Assembly (NCBI RefSeq): GCF_019655055.1
Contig: NZ_BPFA01000029.1
Location: forward strand, 1-64,000
Reading direction: 5' to 3'
Length of the DNA: 64,000 bases
Source of the DNA: Shewanella sp. MBTL60-112-B2
Lineage (GTDB): Bacteria > Pseudomonadota > Gammaproteobacteria > Enterobacterales > Shewanellaceae
Below are positions 1 through 6,763 of the stretch, piece after piece. How positions within the stretch are numbered: the stretch's first letter is position 1; the number at the start of each line of letters is the position of its first letter. Made by a program: the position numbers and the translations under genes. A model generated the notes under the pieces. It worked only from the letters and a program-made list of their open reading frames with translations, did not search any database and was not told the origin of the DNA.

Positions 1-90
1 TACCTTCGAATGAAGGCTACGAGATGTTAAAAAAGGAATATCTTGAAAACCCCTCCAAATTAAGCATGCTTTTTAATTCCGAAGGCAAAC

Positions 91-124
91 AAAAAAGCCC
101 CGTAAAAACGGAGCTTTTCTTTTT
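91..124. terminator. Bidirectional intrinsic terminator
   Basis: Imperfect hairpin: AAAAGC and CCGT pair with ACGG and GCTTTT across one mismatch around an AAAA loop. An A-run lies on the left and a T-run on the right, so it can work on both strands. It lies just downstream of the minus-strand DapA-family gene and would also serve a plus-strand gene entering from before the window. Confidence 0.7.
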
Positions 125-139
125 AAAGATTTGAAAGGA

Positions 140-1111
140 TTATTCAGCTAAACCCAGAACTTCAAGTCTTTCTTTCGCTAGAAGATATCTTGCGCGGACA
201 TCTTCAATTTGCTCTTGAGTTAACTTCTTACCAAGGGTACGAAGACCGCCATCAGCGTCATTATGGTGAATACCATAAGCAAACTTAAGGTATTCCATAA
301 GCAGCGGCTGAGCATCAAGATATGAGATAGAATTCATAGCCTGAGAAATTTTGTTTGCCTCAGCCCAGTCGCCATTATTGACATACTCTTGCATAGAAAC
401 ACTAGCTTTTGGGAATATACAACCTACACCGGTAATACCACCGCATGCGCCAGCAAGTCCTGCATGTACAGTTACAGTGTCAACACCTGCCAGAATTTTT
501 AAATCTTTGTTCTCTAGCATCAGCGTTTCAATAGTTGAAACATCTGTCGTTGATATTTTAAGAGCCGTTACTTCAGGTAGAGCAGCAAGTCTTCTAAGAA
601 TATCAGTTGAAAGCGCATGATATCCGGCAGCATCTGGGTTGTTGTAAGGCATAATGGTAATGCCAGCTTCTTTTGCAGCTATTGCAGAAAGCTCATAGTA
701 GGCATACATTTCTTCATCAGAAGGAACTTCCTTCGTTTTGGGTGGCATCACCATCACGGTATCCACACCAACTGTCGCAAGTTCTGTAACTATCGTGGCA
801 AGCTCTTCTTTAGTTTCTGCCGCAGCGCCACTGATTAATGGAACATTATATTGTTTAGCAACATCAGAAAGGGCTTTAAGTAAAGCAAGACGCTGTGCAG
901 AGCTTAGGTAGCTATTCTCACCCAGAGTGCCTGAGCCGACAAGTCCACCCATTCTGCTTCCGCCTTTGCCTTGAACTTTCAAAATATCTGCAGCGTATTT
1001 TTGGGTTGCTTCAAGGTCTATTTCAACGGCACCGGATTCTGACTCTTTTAGCCATGTAAACACGGCCGGCATAACCGTATAGCGCCAATCTGTGTTATTT
1101 GTTTCCATCAT
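140..1111 (-). CDS. DapA/N-acetylneuraminate lyase family protein (class I aldolase)
   Basis: A 323-residue TIM-barrel protein of the dihydrodipicolinate synthase/N-acetylneuraminate lyase superfamily. Visible marks are the GSGTLGE substrate-loop motif near residue 60, the YNNP motif carrying the catalytic tyrosine near residue 155, and ALKIS carrying the likely Schiff-base lysine near residue 187. At about 320 residues it is longer than true DapA (about 292), and the loop motif departs from the usual GTTGE, so it is probably a sugar-acid or hydroxyproline-type lyase rather than the lysine-pathway enzyme. Two adjacent ATGs (1111 and 1108) follow an AAGGT ribosome site; the second has the more usual spacing. 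It stands alone, with a terminator behind and about 1 kb of non-coding DNA upstream. The exact substrate cannot be read from the sequence. Confidence 0.85.
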   Translation of the reverse strand: MMETNNTDWRYTVMPAVFTWLKESESGAVEIDLEATQKYAADILKVQGKGGSRMGGLVGSGTLGENSYLSSAQRLALLKALSDVAKQYNVPLISGAAAETKEELATIVTELATVGVDTVMVMPPKTKEVPSDEEMYAYYELSAIAAKEAGITIMPYNNPDAAGYHALSTDILRRLAALPEVTALKISTTDVSTIETLMLENKDLKILAGVDTVTVHAGLAGACGGITGVGCIFPKASVSMQEYVNNGDWAEANKISQAMNSISYLDAQPLLMEYLKFAYGIHHNDADGGLRTLGKKLTQEQIEDVRARYLLAKERLEVLGLAE

Positions 1112-1450
1112 ATTACCTTTTTATTAAAAATTACATCATACAGGGCTTATTGTATAAAATATACCAAACAAACCACATAAGTTAAACCCCTTTGGCAAAT
1201 CTAAGCCTTATTGGTAACAAACAGCCTGTGAATATGCTTCTTCATTAGATCCCCTCTTCGATAATGCACCTTTAGGTGTAGTTTGACCGTCCGTGGCATG
1301 CTGAGAGATATAGAAGTCATCATGTTCTCTTTCGTAGCACAAAGGTTGCTTTACTCACAGGTAAGCCCTAATTTCTTAAACACTGAATTGTTTACATATT
1401 CAGCAACAAGCTAACTCTACCACGAAGCGCTAGACTTTCACTAAGTACAA

Positions 1451-1777
1451 CAAAGTGAATTAGCCTTGGAATGAAGGCTGATTACATTTATTTTAGGGTT
1501 GGTGTTACCAAGTAGAGTGTTTGAACTTGTAGCTTCGTAGTTATCCATCGCCTGCAGCGGGGGGATGTGCAGACACTGCTGCGAGACGTTGTATTGGGTA
1601 ATTGCTGCTTTAACTTAATTGGCAATACCACAAAGTGATCAAGCCTTTGAATGAAGGCTGGTTACATTTTTTCTGAACTGTGGCTTTGGGTAAGTATGTT
1701 CAGTCTTGATGATTTATCGCTATCAATCGCCTCCAGCGGGGGATGTGCAGACACTGCTGAAGCTCGCCGCTAGTACC
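1451..1777. repeat. Two degenerate tandem copies of a ~180 bp unit
   Basis: Two blocks recur with an offset of 179-180 bp. The block at 1451-1490 (CAAAGTGA, then GAATGAAGGCT) matches 1631-1670, and the block from about 1549 (CGCCTGCAGCGGG then GATGTGCAGACACTGCTG) matches from about 1728. The DNA between these blocks has diverged. It is non-coding on both strands. Confidence 0.7.
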
Positions 1778-1834
1778 TCCGTGTAGGCTCAACGAAAACA
1801 TCCCTGTTTTCGACGGCTTCAGCCGTATCTGCAC
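1745..1834. repeat. 90 bp imperfect inverted repeat with nested hairpin
   Basis: The 19-base arms at 1745-1763 and 1816-1834 are complementary at 17 positions. Inside lies a perfect nested pair, CGAAAACA (1793-1800) with TGTTTTCG (1805-1812). The left arm overlaps the conserved block of the 180 bp repeat, and the first repeat copy has only this half. This suggests a small structured interspersed element. Confidence 0.65.
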
Positions 1835-2114
1835 TCGATAATTGGTGTACTTATTTAGATTTGTATTGTTGGTACCTAACACGGAAATGCCCCTTTATTA
1901 GTTACAGGCAATAAGCAGGAAAGAACTGTGAAGAGTCAGTTGGCCTACTTTTACTAATCGATAAATGGCAGTCATTGATCGCTTTGATTCAACATCAATA
2001 CCAATGCTAACTTTGCTCATTTCTGTGAGCGTTTATCCAGCAATACTTTTGTAGAGTACTGATAAATCAATAGCTTTTCTGCAGCAAAAATTAAATAATA
2101 GGTTTATTAAATGT

Positions 2115-2146
2115 GCATGCGCGTTTTCCCAAATATACGCGCATGC
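2115..2146. promoter_or_regulatory. Perfect 10 bp inverted repeat upstream of the HELVH protein gene
   Basis: GCATGCGCGT (2115-2124) is exactly repeated in reverse complement at 2137-2146, with a 12-base AT-rich gap. It ends 36 bases before the chosen ATG at 2183, a position suited to an operator or a 5'-leader hairpin. There is no U-run, so it is not an ordinary terminator. Its function is unknown. Confidence 0.55.
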
Positions 2147-2182
2147 GTACTTTACAAATGTTATATTTTTCTGGAGTCCCGT

Positions 2183-2656
2183 ATGTTGCATCAAATTGAA
2201 AAGTGGATTGATCAGACGAACATTGAGTACCAAGAACAAAGGATTTCGTGCTCTAAATTCTTTGATGAATTCAAAGGTTTTTATCCTTTAGAGTTCCTTC
2301 AGCAATCATATTTTGTGATTGTCGATACTATCCCCAAGCCTAACTTTCCTGAGTTACGCCAAATGGGGTTAGGTGACTTTATAGATATGGAAGTGCACGG
2401 AATTACGTACAAAAACACTTATTATGTTCTTCCTCAGCTGGCATCGGATTTGCGCTTACATTTTCACGAACTTGTCCATGTTGCACAATGGGGGCATTTA
2501 GGTGCAATACCATTTATGGAGCGCTATATAACTGAAATTCAAACTTCGGGATATCACGAAGCACCTTTAGAGAAAATGGCATACGCTTTTGATGCTCATT
2601 TTACAAAAGGTGGCGAGAAAATAGATGTTCCTAATTATGTAGTACAAAAAATATAG
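2183..2656 (+). CDS. Small HExxH putative metalloprotease-like protein
   Basis: A 157-residue protein of no family I recognise. Its one clear mark is HELVHVAQW near residue 96, a zincin-type HExxH motif; two later acidic stretches (residues ~115 and ~132) could give the third ligand. There is no signal peptide or membrane segment, so it is probably cytoplasmic. ATG 2183 was chosen because CTGGAG lies 6 bases upstream; the longer reading from 2111 runs through the inverted repeat and has no ribosome site. It is low in GC and is followed directly by an attC-like site, so it looks like an integron gene cassette. Peptidase activity is inferred from the motif only. Confidence 0.8.
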   Translation: MLHQIEKWIDQTNIEYQEQRISCSKFFDEFKGFYPLEFLQQSYFVIVDTIPKPNFPELRQMGLGDFIDMEVHGITYKNTYYVLPQLASDLRLHFHELVHVAQWGHLGAIPFMERYITEIQTSGYHEAPLEKMAYAFDAHFTKGGEKIDVPNYVVQKI

Positions 2657-2750
2657 CAAGGTGTTTAAATCGAACTAAAACGGTGGGTTACGTTTCGCTT
2701 TGCTACACATTTTAACCCACTATTTTAGTCTGCTTAATGCGGCGTTAGTT
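2654..2750 (+). repeat. attC-like integron recombination site
   Basis: It starts at the stop codon of the preceding gene (TAGCAAGGTGTTTAA) and ends TTAATGCGGCGTTAG, which resembles the ends of Vibrio-type superintegron attC sites. Between them is a strong hairpin: ACTAAAA (2674-2680) pairs with TTTTAGT (2723-2729) and GTGGGTTA (2683-2690) with TAACCCAC (2713-2720), around a 22-base loop. The next gene starts 18 bases after the GTTAG end, as is usual for cassettes. The left core reads TAGC rather than TAAC, so it may be degenerate. Confidence 0.5.
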
Positions 2751-2768
2751 TCCCAAAAGAGGTAAAAC

Positions 2769-3314
2769 ATGGATGTCAAAATCTGGGCATTACTCATATC
2801 TATACTTGCCTTCAGTTTATCTTTGATAACTTTTATTCGCACGAATGTTTGGTTCTCAATGGTTTTTAATGCAAGGATGCTTTCATTTAAATGGAGCGAA
2901 AAAGATAATCGAGATCAGTGTGAATGCAAGTTCATCCTTTCATGCTCTGGAAATCAGAACATCTATATCGATAAGGTTTATCTTAATAAAGGAGATACAG
3001 ACATTGTTTCATCAGACTCCCTGCCTTCAGATGTCAAAGTACTACTAACTCCAGGTGAGATTAAGGAGTTCATGTTTACGGCAGATACCTCCGCATTTAG
3101 CCATGGGGAAAATCACACATTTGTGTTTACTTTGATTTCTCCAAATGCAGACCAGTTCCACTCTGCTTTATCGATGAAAACAAAAGAGCAGTATCGTAGA
3201 AGTATTATTGTTGAGGCAGAGTCATTTGGTAGTTCTAGGTTCGCCCTTAGCTCGTTCAACTTAATTGATATTCTCAACCTTAAACAAGCTCGAGCACGGC
3301 GTAATGGAAACTAA
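2769..3314 (+). CDS. Unknown membrane-anchored protein, cassette-like
   Basis: A 181-residue protein that I do not recognise. Residues about 5-25 form one hydrophobic helix (uncleaved anchor), followed by a region of alternating polar and hydrophobic residues suggesting a beta-rich domain, then a basic tail. It is probably an inner-membrane protein; which side the domain faces cannot be told. AGAGG lies 6 bases before the ATG. The gene sits just after an attC-like end, and its stop is embedded in CTAACAAG, the usual opening of an attC. With the HELVH gene it forms a short cassette-like pair next to an insertion sequence. No function can be assigned. Confidence 0.75.
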   Translation: MDVKIWALLISILAFSLSLITFIRTNVWFSMVFNARMLSFKWSEKDNRDQCECKFILSCSGNQNIYIDKVYLNKGDTDIVSSDSLPSDVKVLLTPGEIKEFMFTADTSAFSHGENHTFVFTLISPNADQFHSALSMKTKEQYRRSIIVEAESFGSSRFALSSFNLIDILNLKQARARRNGN

Positions 3315-3351
3315 CAAGAGTAATCAGGCTAGCCCGCTGTTACTAGCGTTA
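3312..3351 (+). repeat. Short attC-like hairpin after the second orphan gene
   Basis: TAAC (3312-3315) and AGTAA (3319-3323) pair with TTACT (3340-3344) and GTTA (3348-3351), around a GGCTAGCC self-complementary core. The opening, overlapping the stop codon, is typical of cassette ends, but the unit is shorter than known attC sites and the 3' core is imperfect. It may be a decayed site. Confidence 0.3.
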
Positions 3352-3461
3352 CCGTATATCCACTTTCCATACTTTCCCTAATAAGAGTCATCACTTTAAG
3401 AGCTTTGACTCTAACTAAATTCTGTCCAAAAATGAGCTAGCGAACGATGGAACTATCTGTG

Positions 3462-3537
3462 ATCACCAAGCAATTCTGTCGTATCTTAATTACCAAGCAA
3501 CTTTGTCATTGCTGTAACTACCAAGGGAAATTGACGT
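3462..3537 (+). repeat. Left-end transposase-site repeats (x3)
   Basis: Three direct copies spaced about 28 bp apart start at 3462, 3490 and 3518, each beginning CACCAAG or TACCAAG and ending in TGTCGT, TGTCAT or TGACGT. They match the inverted copies at the right end and are probably transposase binding sites. Confidence 0.65.
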
Positions 3538-3593
3538 AACTCTTTTTTTGTGTCTTCTGAATAAATAAATTCAAAATTCAGAGGGCACTAAGG

Positions 3594-5117
3594 ATGTTTT
3601 ACATGGACTCCCAATCCCAATTCACTGTCGATATTATTTGTAAGGTTATCGATGGAAGGATCAGCATTACTAGTGCTACTACACTGCTCAATAAGTCTAG
3701 AAGGACGGTCGAAAGATATCTAAATCGCTACCGTAAAGAAGGTATTCGATTTGTTATTCATGGTAATAAAGGCCGCTCTCCAGTTCATAAAATTGCTAAC
3801 TCGCTCAAAGAAGAAGTTCAAAATCTTATACAAACCAAGTATTACGATTTCAATTTACAGCACTTAGCTGAGTTGCTGGAGAAGAATGAAGGCATTTCTA
3901 TCAAGCGTGAGACCTTACGTTCGTGGGCACATGATATTCATCATGTGAAACGCGCTAAACGTCGTAGAAGCCGTGTCAGAAAGTACCGACCACGTATGGA
4001 ATCACCAGGTCTAATGCTTCAAATGGATGGTAGCCCTCATCGCTGGTTTGGGGAAGAAAAGTCCTGTTTAATCGCTATGGTAGATGACGCTACCAGTGAT
4101 ATACATGCCGAGTTTTTCCCTTCTGAAACAACTGAGGGCTGTATGAGAGTTATGAAAGCTTATATCGAAAAGCGCGGGATCTTTAAAACCTTATATGTCG
4201 ACAGGGCGGGTATTTTTGGCGGCCCTAAACGCAGTAATTTTTCGCAAATGCAGCGTGCCTGTGAAGAGCTCGGTATTGAAATTATCTTTGCTAACTCTCC
4301 ACAGGGAAAAGGACGAATTGAACGTTCCTTCGATACCTTTCAAGACCGTCTTGTTCCCGAACTCAGGCTACACGGCATTACAGATATGGACGCTGCGAAT
4401 AGTTACTTACAAGGGACGTTTATTCCTAACTATTGGGATAAAAATATCACGGTTCAATCCAAAACGATTAGCTCTGCCTTCAAACCATTACCTCCAGAGT
4501 TAGACTTAAATGCGATTTGCGTGCAGAAAGAATATCGCACAATACGACGTGACCATACCTTTAGCTTCGACAACAAAATGTATGTTATCGACTCCCCAAT
4601 TCGCTATTCCATAGAAAATCAGAAAGTAGAAATCCGCTGTCAGTTTGATGGAACCTTCTCAGCATATTTCGGCCACCGTAGACTAGATATCACGGAGCTT
4701 GTTGAACCACGAAAAACTCATGAGTATGGGATGGAGGTTCAACGAAAAATCGAGGCTGTAGAGCTTGCTCAGCAATTGGGTAGCATTGCTAAAGCAGCCA
4801 GGATTATCGGTTGTTCACGTCAAAGTATTTATACCTACCAACAGGTATTAGAAGCTGAAGGGCCGATTGGTTTAAAGCGGATCAATAAACCCTTAAAGCG
4901 CAGTAAAAATAGTATCCCAGAAAGCACAGAGAACAAAATAATCGAACTGACACTAGAAGATCCGCATTCCAATGCTTTGCAACTAATGAAAAGTCTCAAA
5001 CAAGAGCATGACATCAGCGTTAGTAGCTCTACTATTCAAAACATTTGGAAGAGAGAACAGCTTAATACTAAGGCGCTCCGACTCAAGAGGTCGCAAGCAT
5101 TGAATATCGATGTGTGA
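3594..5117 (+). CDS. ISNCY-type DDE transposase with extra C-terminal helix-turn-helix
   Basis: A 507-residue transposase. An N-terminal helix-turn-helix covers about residues 10-60. The rve-type catalytic core follows, with candidate DDE residues Asp145 (LQMDGSPH), Asp203 (YVDRAG) and Glu243 (GKGRIERSF). The MDGSPHRWF motif resembles ISNCY-family transposases; IS481-like is the alternative. After about residue 375 a further ~130 residues contain a second helix-turn-helix (GSIAKAARIIGCSRQSIY), reminiscent of the N-terminal region of related transposases. GAGGG lies upstream of ATG 3594. The frame is uninterrupted. Confidence 0.88.
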   Translation: MFYMDSQSQFTVDIICKVIDGRISITSATTLLNKSRRTVERYLNRYRKEGIRFVIHGNKGRSPVHKIANSLKEEVQNLIQTKYYDFNLQHLAELLEKNEGISIKRETLRSWAHDIHHVKRAKRRRSRVRKYRPRMESPGLMLQMDGSPHRWFGEEKSCLIAMVDDATSDIHAEFFPSETTEGCMRVMKAYIEKRGIFKTLYVDRAGIFGGPKRSNFSQMQRACEELGIEIIFANSPQGKGRIERSFDTFQDRLVPELRLHGITDMDAANSYLQGTFIPNYWDKNITVQSKTISSAFKPLPPELDLNAICVQKEYRTIRRDHTFSFDNKMYVIDSPIRYSIENQKVEIRCQFDGTFSAYFGHRRLDITELVEPRKTHEYGMEVQRKIEAVELAQQLGSIAKAARIIGCSRQSIYTYQQVLEAEGPIGLKRINKPLKRSKNSIPESTENKIIELTLEDPHSNALQLMKSLKQEHDISVSSSTIQNIWKREQLNTKALRLKRSQALNIDV

Positions 5118-5153
5118 TGCAAATTATTAGTGGTGGGGGTAGACTGTACTACT

Positions 5154-5215
5154 ACGACAATTTTGACTGGTATTTATCCCGTCAATTTCCCCTAGTAATG
5201 ACAAACATCTGAGAT
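5154..5215 (-). repeat. Right-end transposase-site repeats (x3)
   Basis: Units at 5154-5172, 5180-5197 and 5198-5215 are inverted relative to the left-end units (for example CGTCAATTTCCCCTAGTA against ACTACCAAGGGAAATTGACG). They define the right end of the insertion sequence, though their spacing is tighter than at the left. Confidence 0.6.
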
Positions 5216-5586
5216 AACTAATTCGGAAGGATGATGATTCAGATGTCGGTACGGCTGTGGGCTTAGGTTTCAAGGATGAAACCGCAGAGCGGCCATGGAT
5301 GGCTTTATAGCGTCCCACAGAAGTAGTGACATATGAGCTGACTGCGAACTGTAGCCTTTCTTCGTATCCTCAGTCTTCTAATAACATCCGTGTTTAACGG
5401 CCAGTTCGCTATCCCTCGCTTTCGCTTATTAGCGCATGGCTTCGCCATATTCGCCGTGGTGAATAGCTTTTGTCCAATAACGAGTTATGGTTCTAGTGTA
5501 ATGGCATAGCTAATTAACCCACTTAATTCTAAGCATAAAAAACCTGCACAGTGCAGGTTTTTTCTGATGCTAAAACCAAGGCTCAA
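5216..5586. other. Intergenic DNA right of the insertion sequence
   Basis: About 370 bp with no credible gene. It contains a small hairpin (GGTTTC and GAAACC around 5265-5282) and an alternating CTTTCGC/GGCTTCGCC stretch near 5420-5450 of the kind seen in repeated intergenic DNA of Shewanella. It ends in a strong terminator at 5537-5563. Confidence 0.55.
5537..5563. terminator. Bidirectional intrinsic terminator
   Basis: Near-perfect hairpin AAAAAACCTGCAC / GTGCAGGTTTTTT with a one-base loop centre, flanked by A- and T-runs. It lies 24 bases past the stop of sohB, which reads from the other side. Confidence 0.9.
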
Positions 5587-6615
5587 TTACTTAAGCGGCT
5601 GGTTTTTCTCTGCAAACTTATTAAAAATGGCATTGAAAGACAAAGAAGCGCCATGAGCGATTTTGTCTGATAGCTTCTTCTTAAGCTGATACTGTACCTT
5701 AATCACAGTGCGCTCATTGGCAAGTTTCATGATGACATCATCACTAGTGGCGATTTCATCAACTAAACCAAGCTCAATCGCTTGTTGACCATACCAATGC
5801 TCACCTGTTGCCACTTTCTCAAGATCTAAATCAGGGCGGTATTTGGCAATAAACGCTTTAAAGAGCACATGAGTCTCTTCCAGCTCTTTTTGGAACTTTT
5901 CACGTCCTTCATCAGTGTTTTCACCAAAGATAGTCAGAGTACGTTTAAAGTCGCCTGCAGTGTGCTGTTCGTAATCAATATCGTGCTTTTTCAATAAACG
6001 ATTAAAGTTAGGCACTTGAGCTACCACACCGATTGAACCTACGATAGCAAATGGAGCTGAATAAACCTTGTTAGCAACACAGGCCATCATATAACCGCCA
6101 CTGGCAGCCACTTTGTCAACACAGATGCTCAAAGGGATCTCTGCTTGTCTTAAACGGTCAAGCTGGCTAGAGGCTAAACCATAGCCGTGAACCATGCCAC
6201 CACCACTCTCAACATTAACAATCACTTCATCGCCTTTCTCTGCGATAGCTAAGATAGCGCTGATCTCTTCACGCAGTGACGCCACTTCACCGGCGTCGAT
6301 ACTGCCCTTAAAGTCAACAACAAACACTTTAGGCTCAGCTTCTTCAACCTGATCCTTTTGCTCTTTCTCTTTGGCTTTCTCGTCAGCCTTTAATTGCTTC
6401 TCATAGGCTTTGAATGCTTTTTTAGATAATAACTCTTCTTTTAAGTCATGCTTCAATAATGCTAGGTTTTCGCTTAGGTTGGTTAACTTAAGCTCGCCCT
6501 TTTCAGCTTTCTGCTTCATAGAAGACGCTAGGACAACAATCACTACCGCAATTATCGCCGCAACAATAGTAACCGCTTTGGCCAAAAACAAACCATATTC
6601 GTACAGGAATTCCAA
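5587..6615 (-). CDS. sohB: SohB, S49-family inner-membrane serine protease
   Basis: A 342-residue SppA/SohB-type signal-peptide peptidase homologue. Residues 10-31 form the membrane anchor, followed by a charged, Lys/Glu-rich linker (about 40-95) and the S49 protease domain. The nucleophile is Ser172 in KVAASGG and the general base Lys224 in GDFKRTLT; the 52-residue spacing equals that of the Ser-Lys dyad in bacterial SppA. It probably cleaves membrane or periplasmic peptides from the periplasmic side; sohB was first found in E. coli as a multicopy suppressor of htrA. Length fits the family (about 349). It has its own terminator and is probably monocistronic. Confidence 0.93.
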   Translation of the reverse strand: MEFLYEYGLFLAKAVTIVAAIIAVVIVVLASSMKQKAEKGELKLTNLSENLALLKHDLKEELLSKKAFKAYEKQLKADEKAKEKEQKDQVEEAEPKVFVVDFKGSIDAGEVASLREEISAILAIAEKGDEVIVNVESGGGMVHGYGLASSQLDRLRQAEIPLSICVDKVAASGGYMMACVANKVYSAPFAIVGSIGVVAQVPNFNRLLKKHDIDYEQHTAGDFKRTLTIFGENTDEGREKFQKELEETHVLFKAFIAKYRPDLDLEKVATGEHWYGQQAIELGLVDEIATSDDVIMKLANERTVIKVQYQLKKKLSDKIAHGASLSFNAIFNKFAEKNQPLK

Positions 6616-6697
6616 AATACTCTCCAGCTAGACCAATTCACTCTTCAATTTGCAGCTATTCTAGCAGCCTATTTAGCAATAAAACATGGCAATAAAA

Positions 6698-6724
6698 AAC
6701 CCAGCTTTCGCTGGGTCTTTTTTT
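6698..6724. terminator. Intrinsic terminator
   Basis: AACCCAGC - TTTC - GCTGGGT hairpin with an A-run on the left (U-run for the minus strand) and T7 on the right. It lies about 40 bases past the stop of the lipase gene, which it serves. Confidence 0.9.
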
Positions 6725-6763
6725 ACACAATTATAGGTTTTGTTGTGCGTACGATAGTCCGTC

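Larger units (their letters stand above)
1112..2182. other. Non-coding, repeat-rich intergenic stretch
   Basis: About 1.07 kb with no credible gene on either strand; the short ORFs in it lack ribosome sites and protein-like composition. It holds a degenerate direct repeat of roughly 180 bp, a long imperfect hairpin (1745-1834) and a perfect inverted repeat just before the next gene (2115-2146). It separates the DapA-family gene from the cassette-like genes and looks like an accumulation zone for repeated elements. Confidence 0.7.
3455..5215 (+). mobile_element. Complete insertion sequence, ISNCY-like, ~1.76 kb
   Basis: One transposase gene is flanked by inverted end regions. Both ends begin with related sequence (ATCTGTGATC at the left; ATCTCAGATG on the other strand at the right), and each carries three copies of a ~20 bp unit like ACCAAG-CAATT-TGTCGTA. 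AACT flanks both sides (3451-3454 and 5216-5219; five bases, AACTA, if the boundary shifts by one) and is a likely target-site duplication. The transposase reading frame is intact, so the element may still move. Exact ends are inferred. Confidence 0.65.

Noticed and set aside
3..134. Open frame on the plus strand from the window edge (reads ...NEGYEMLKKEYLENPSKL... to a TGA at 132-134)
   Set aside because: The first ~28 codons look protein-like and a convergent gene entering here is expected, but the last third reads through the terminator hairpin and no family is recognisable. Without upstream sequence it cannot be supported as a gene.
1700..2239. Two minus-strand ORFs of about 60-68 codons (1700-1882 and 2033-2239)
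   Set aside because: No ribosome sites, atypical composition, and they overlap the repeat arms or the HELVH gene.
2683..2720. GTGGGTTA/TAACCCAC hairpin considered as a plain intrinsic terminator
   Set aside because: The outer and inner stems separated by unpaired bases, no terminal U-run, and the conserved TTAATGCGGCGTTAG end fit an attC-like site better, though a degenerate terminator cannot be fully excluded.
5127..5318. Minus-strand 63-codon ORF over the right end of the insertion sequence
   Set aside because: It runs across the transposase-site repeats and element boundary; no family features or ribosome site.
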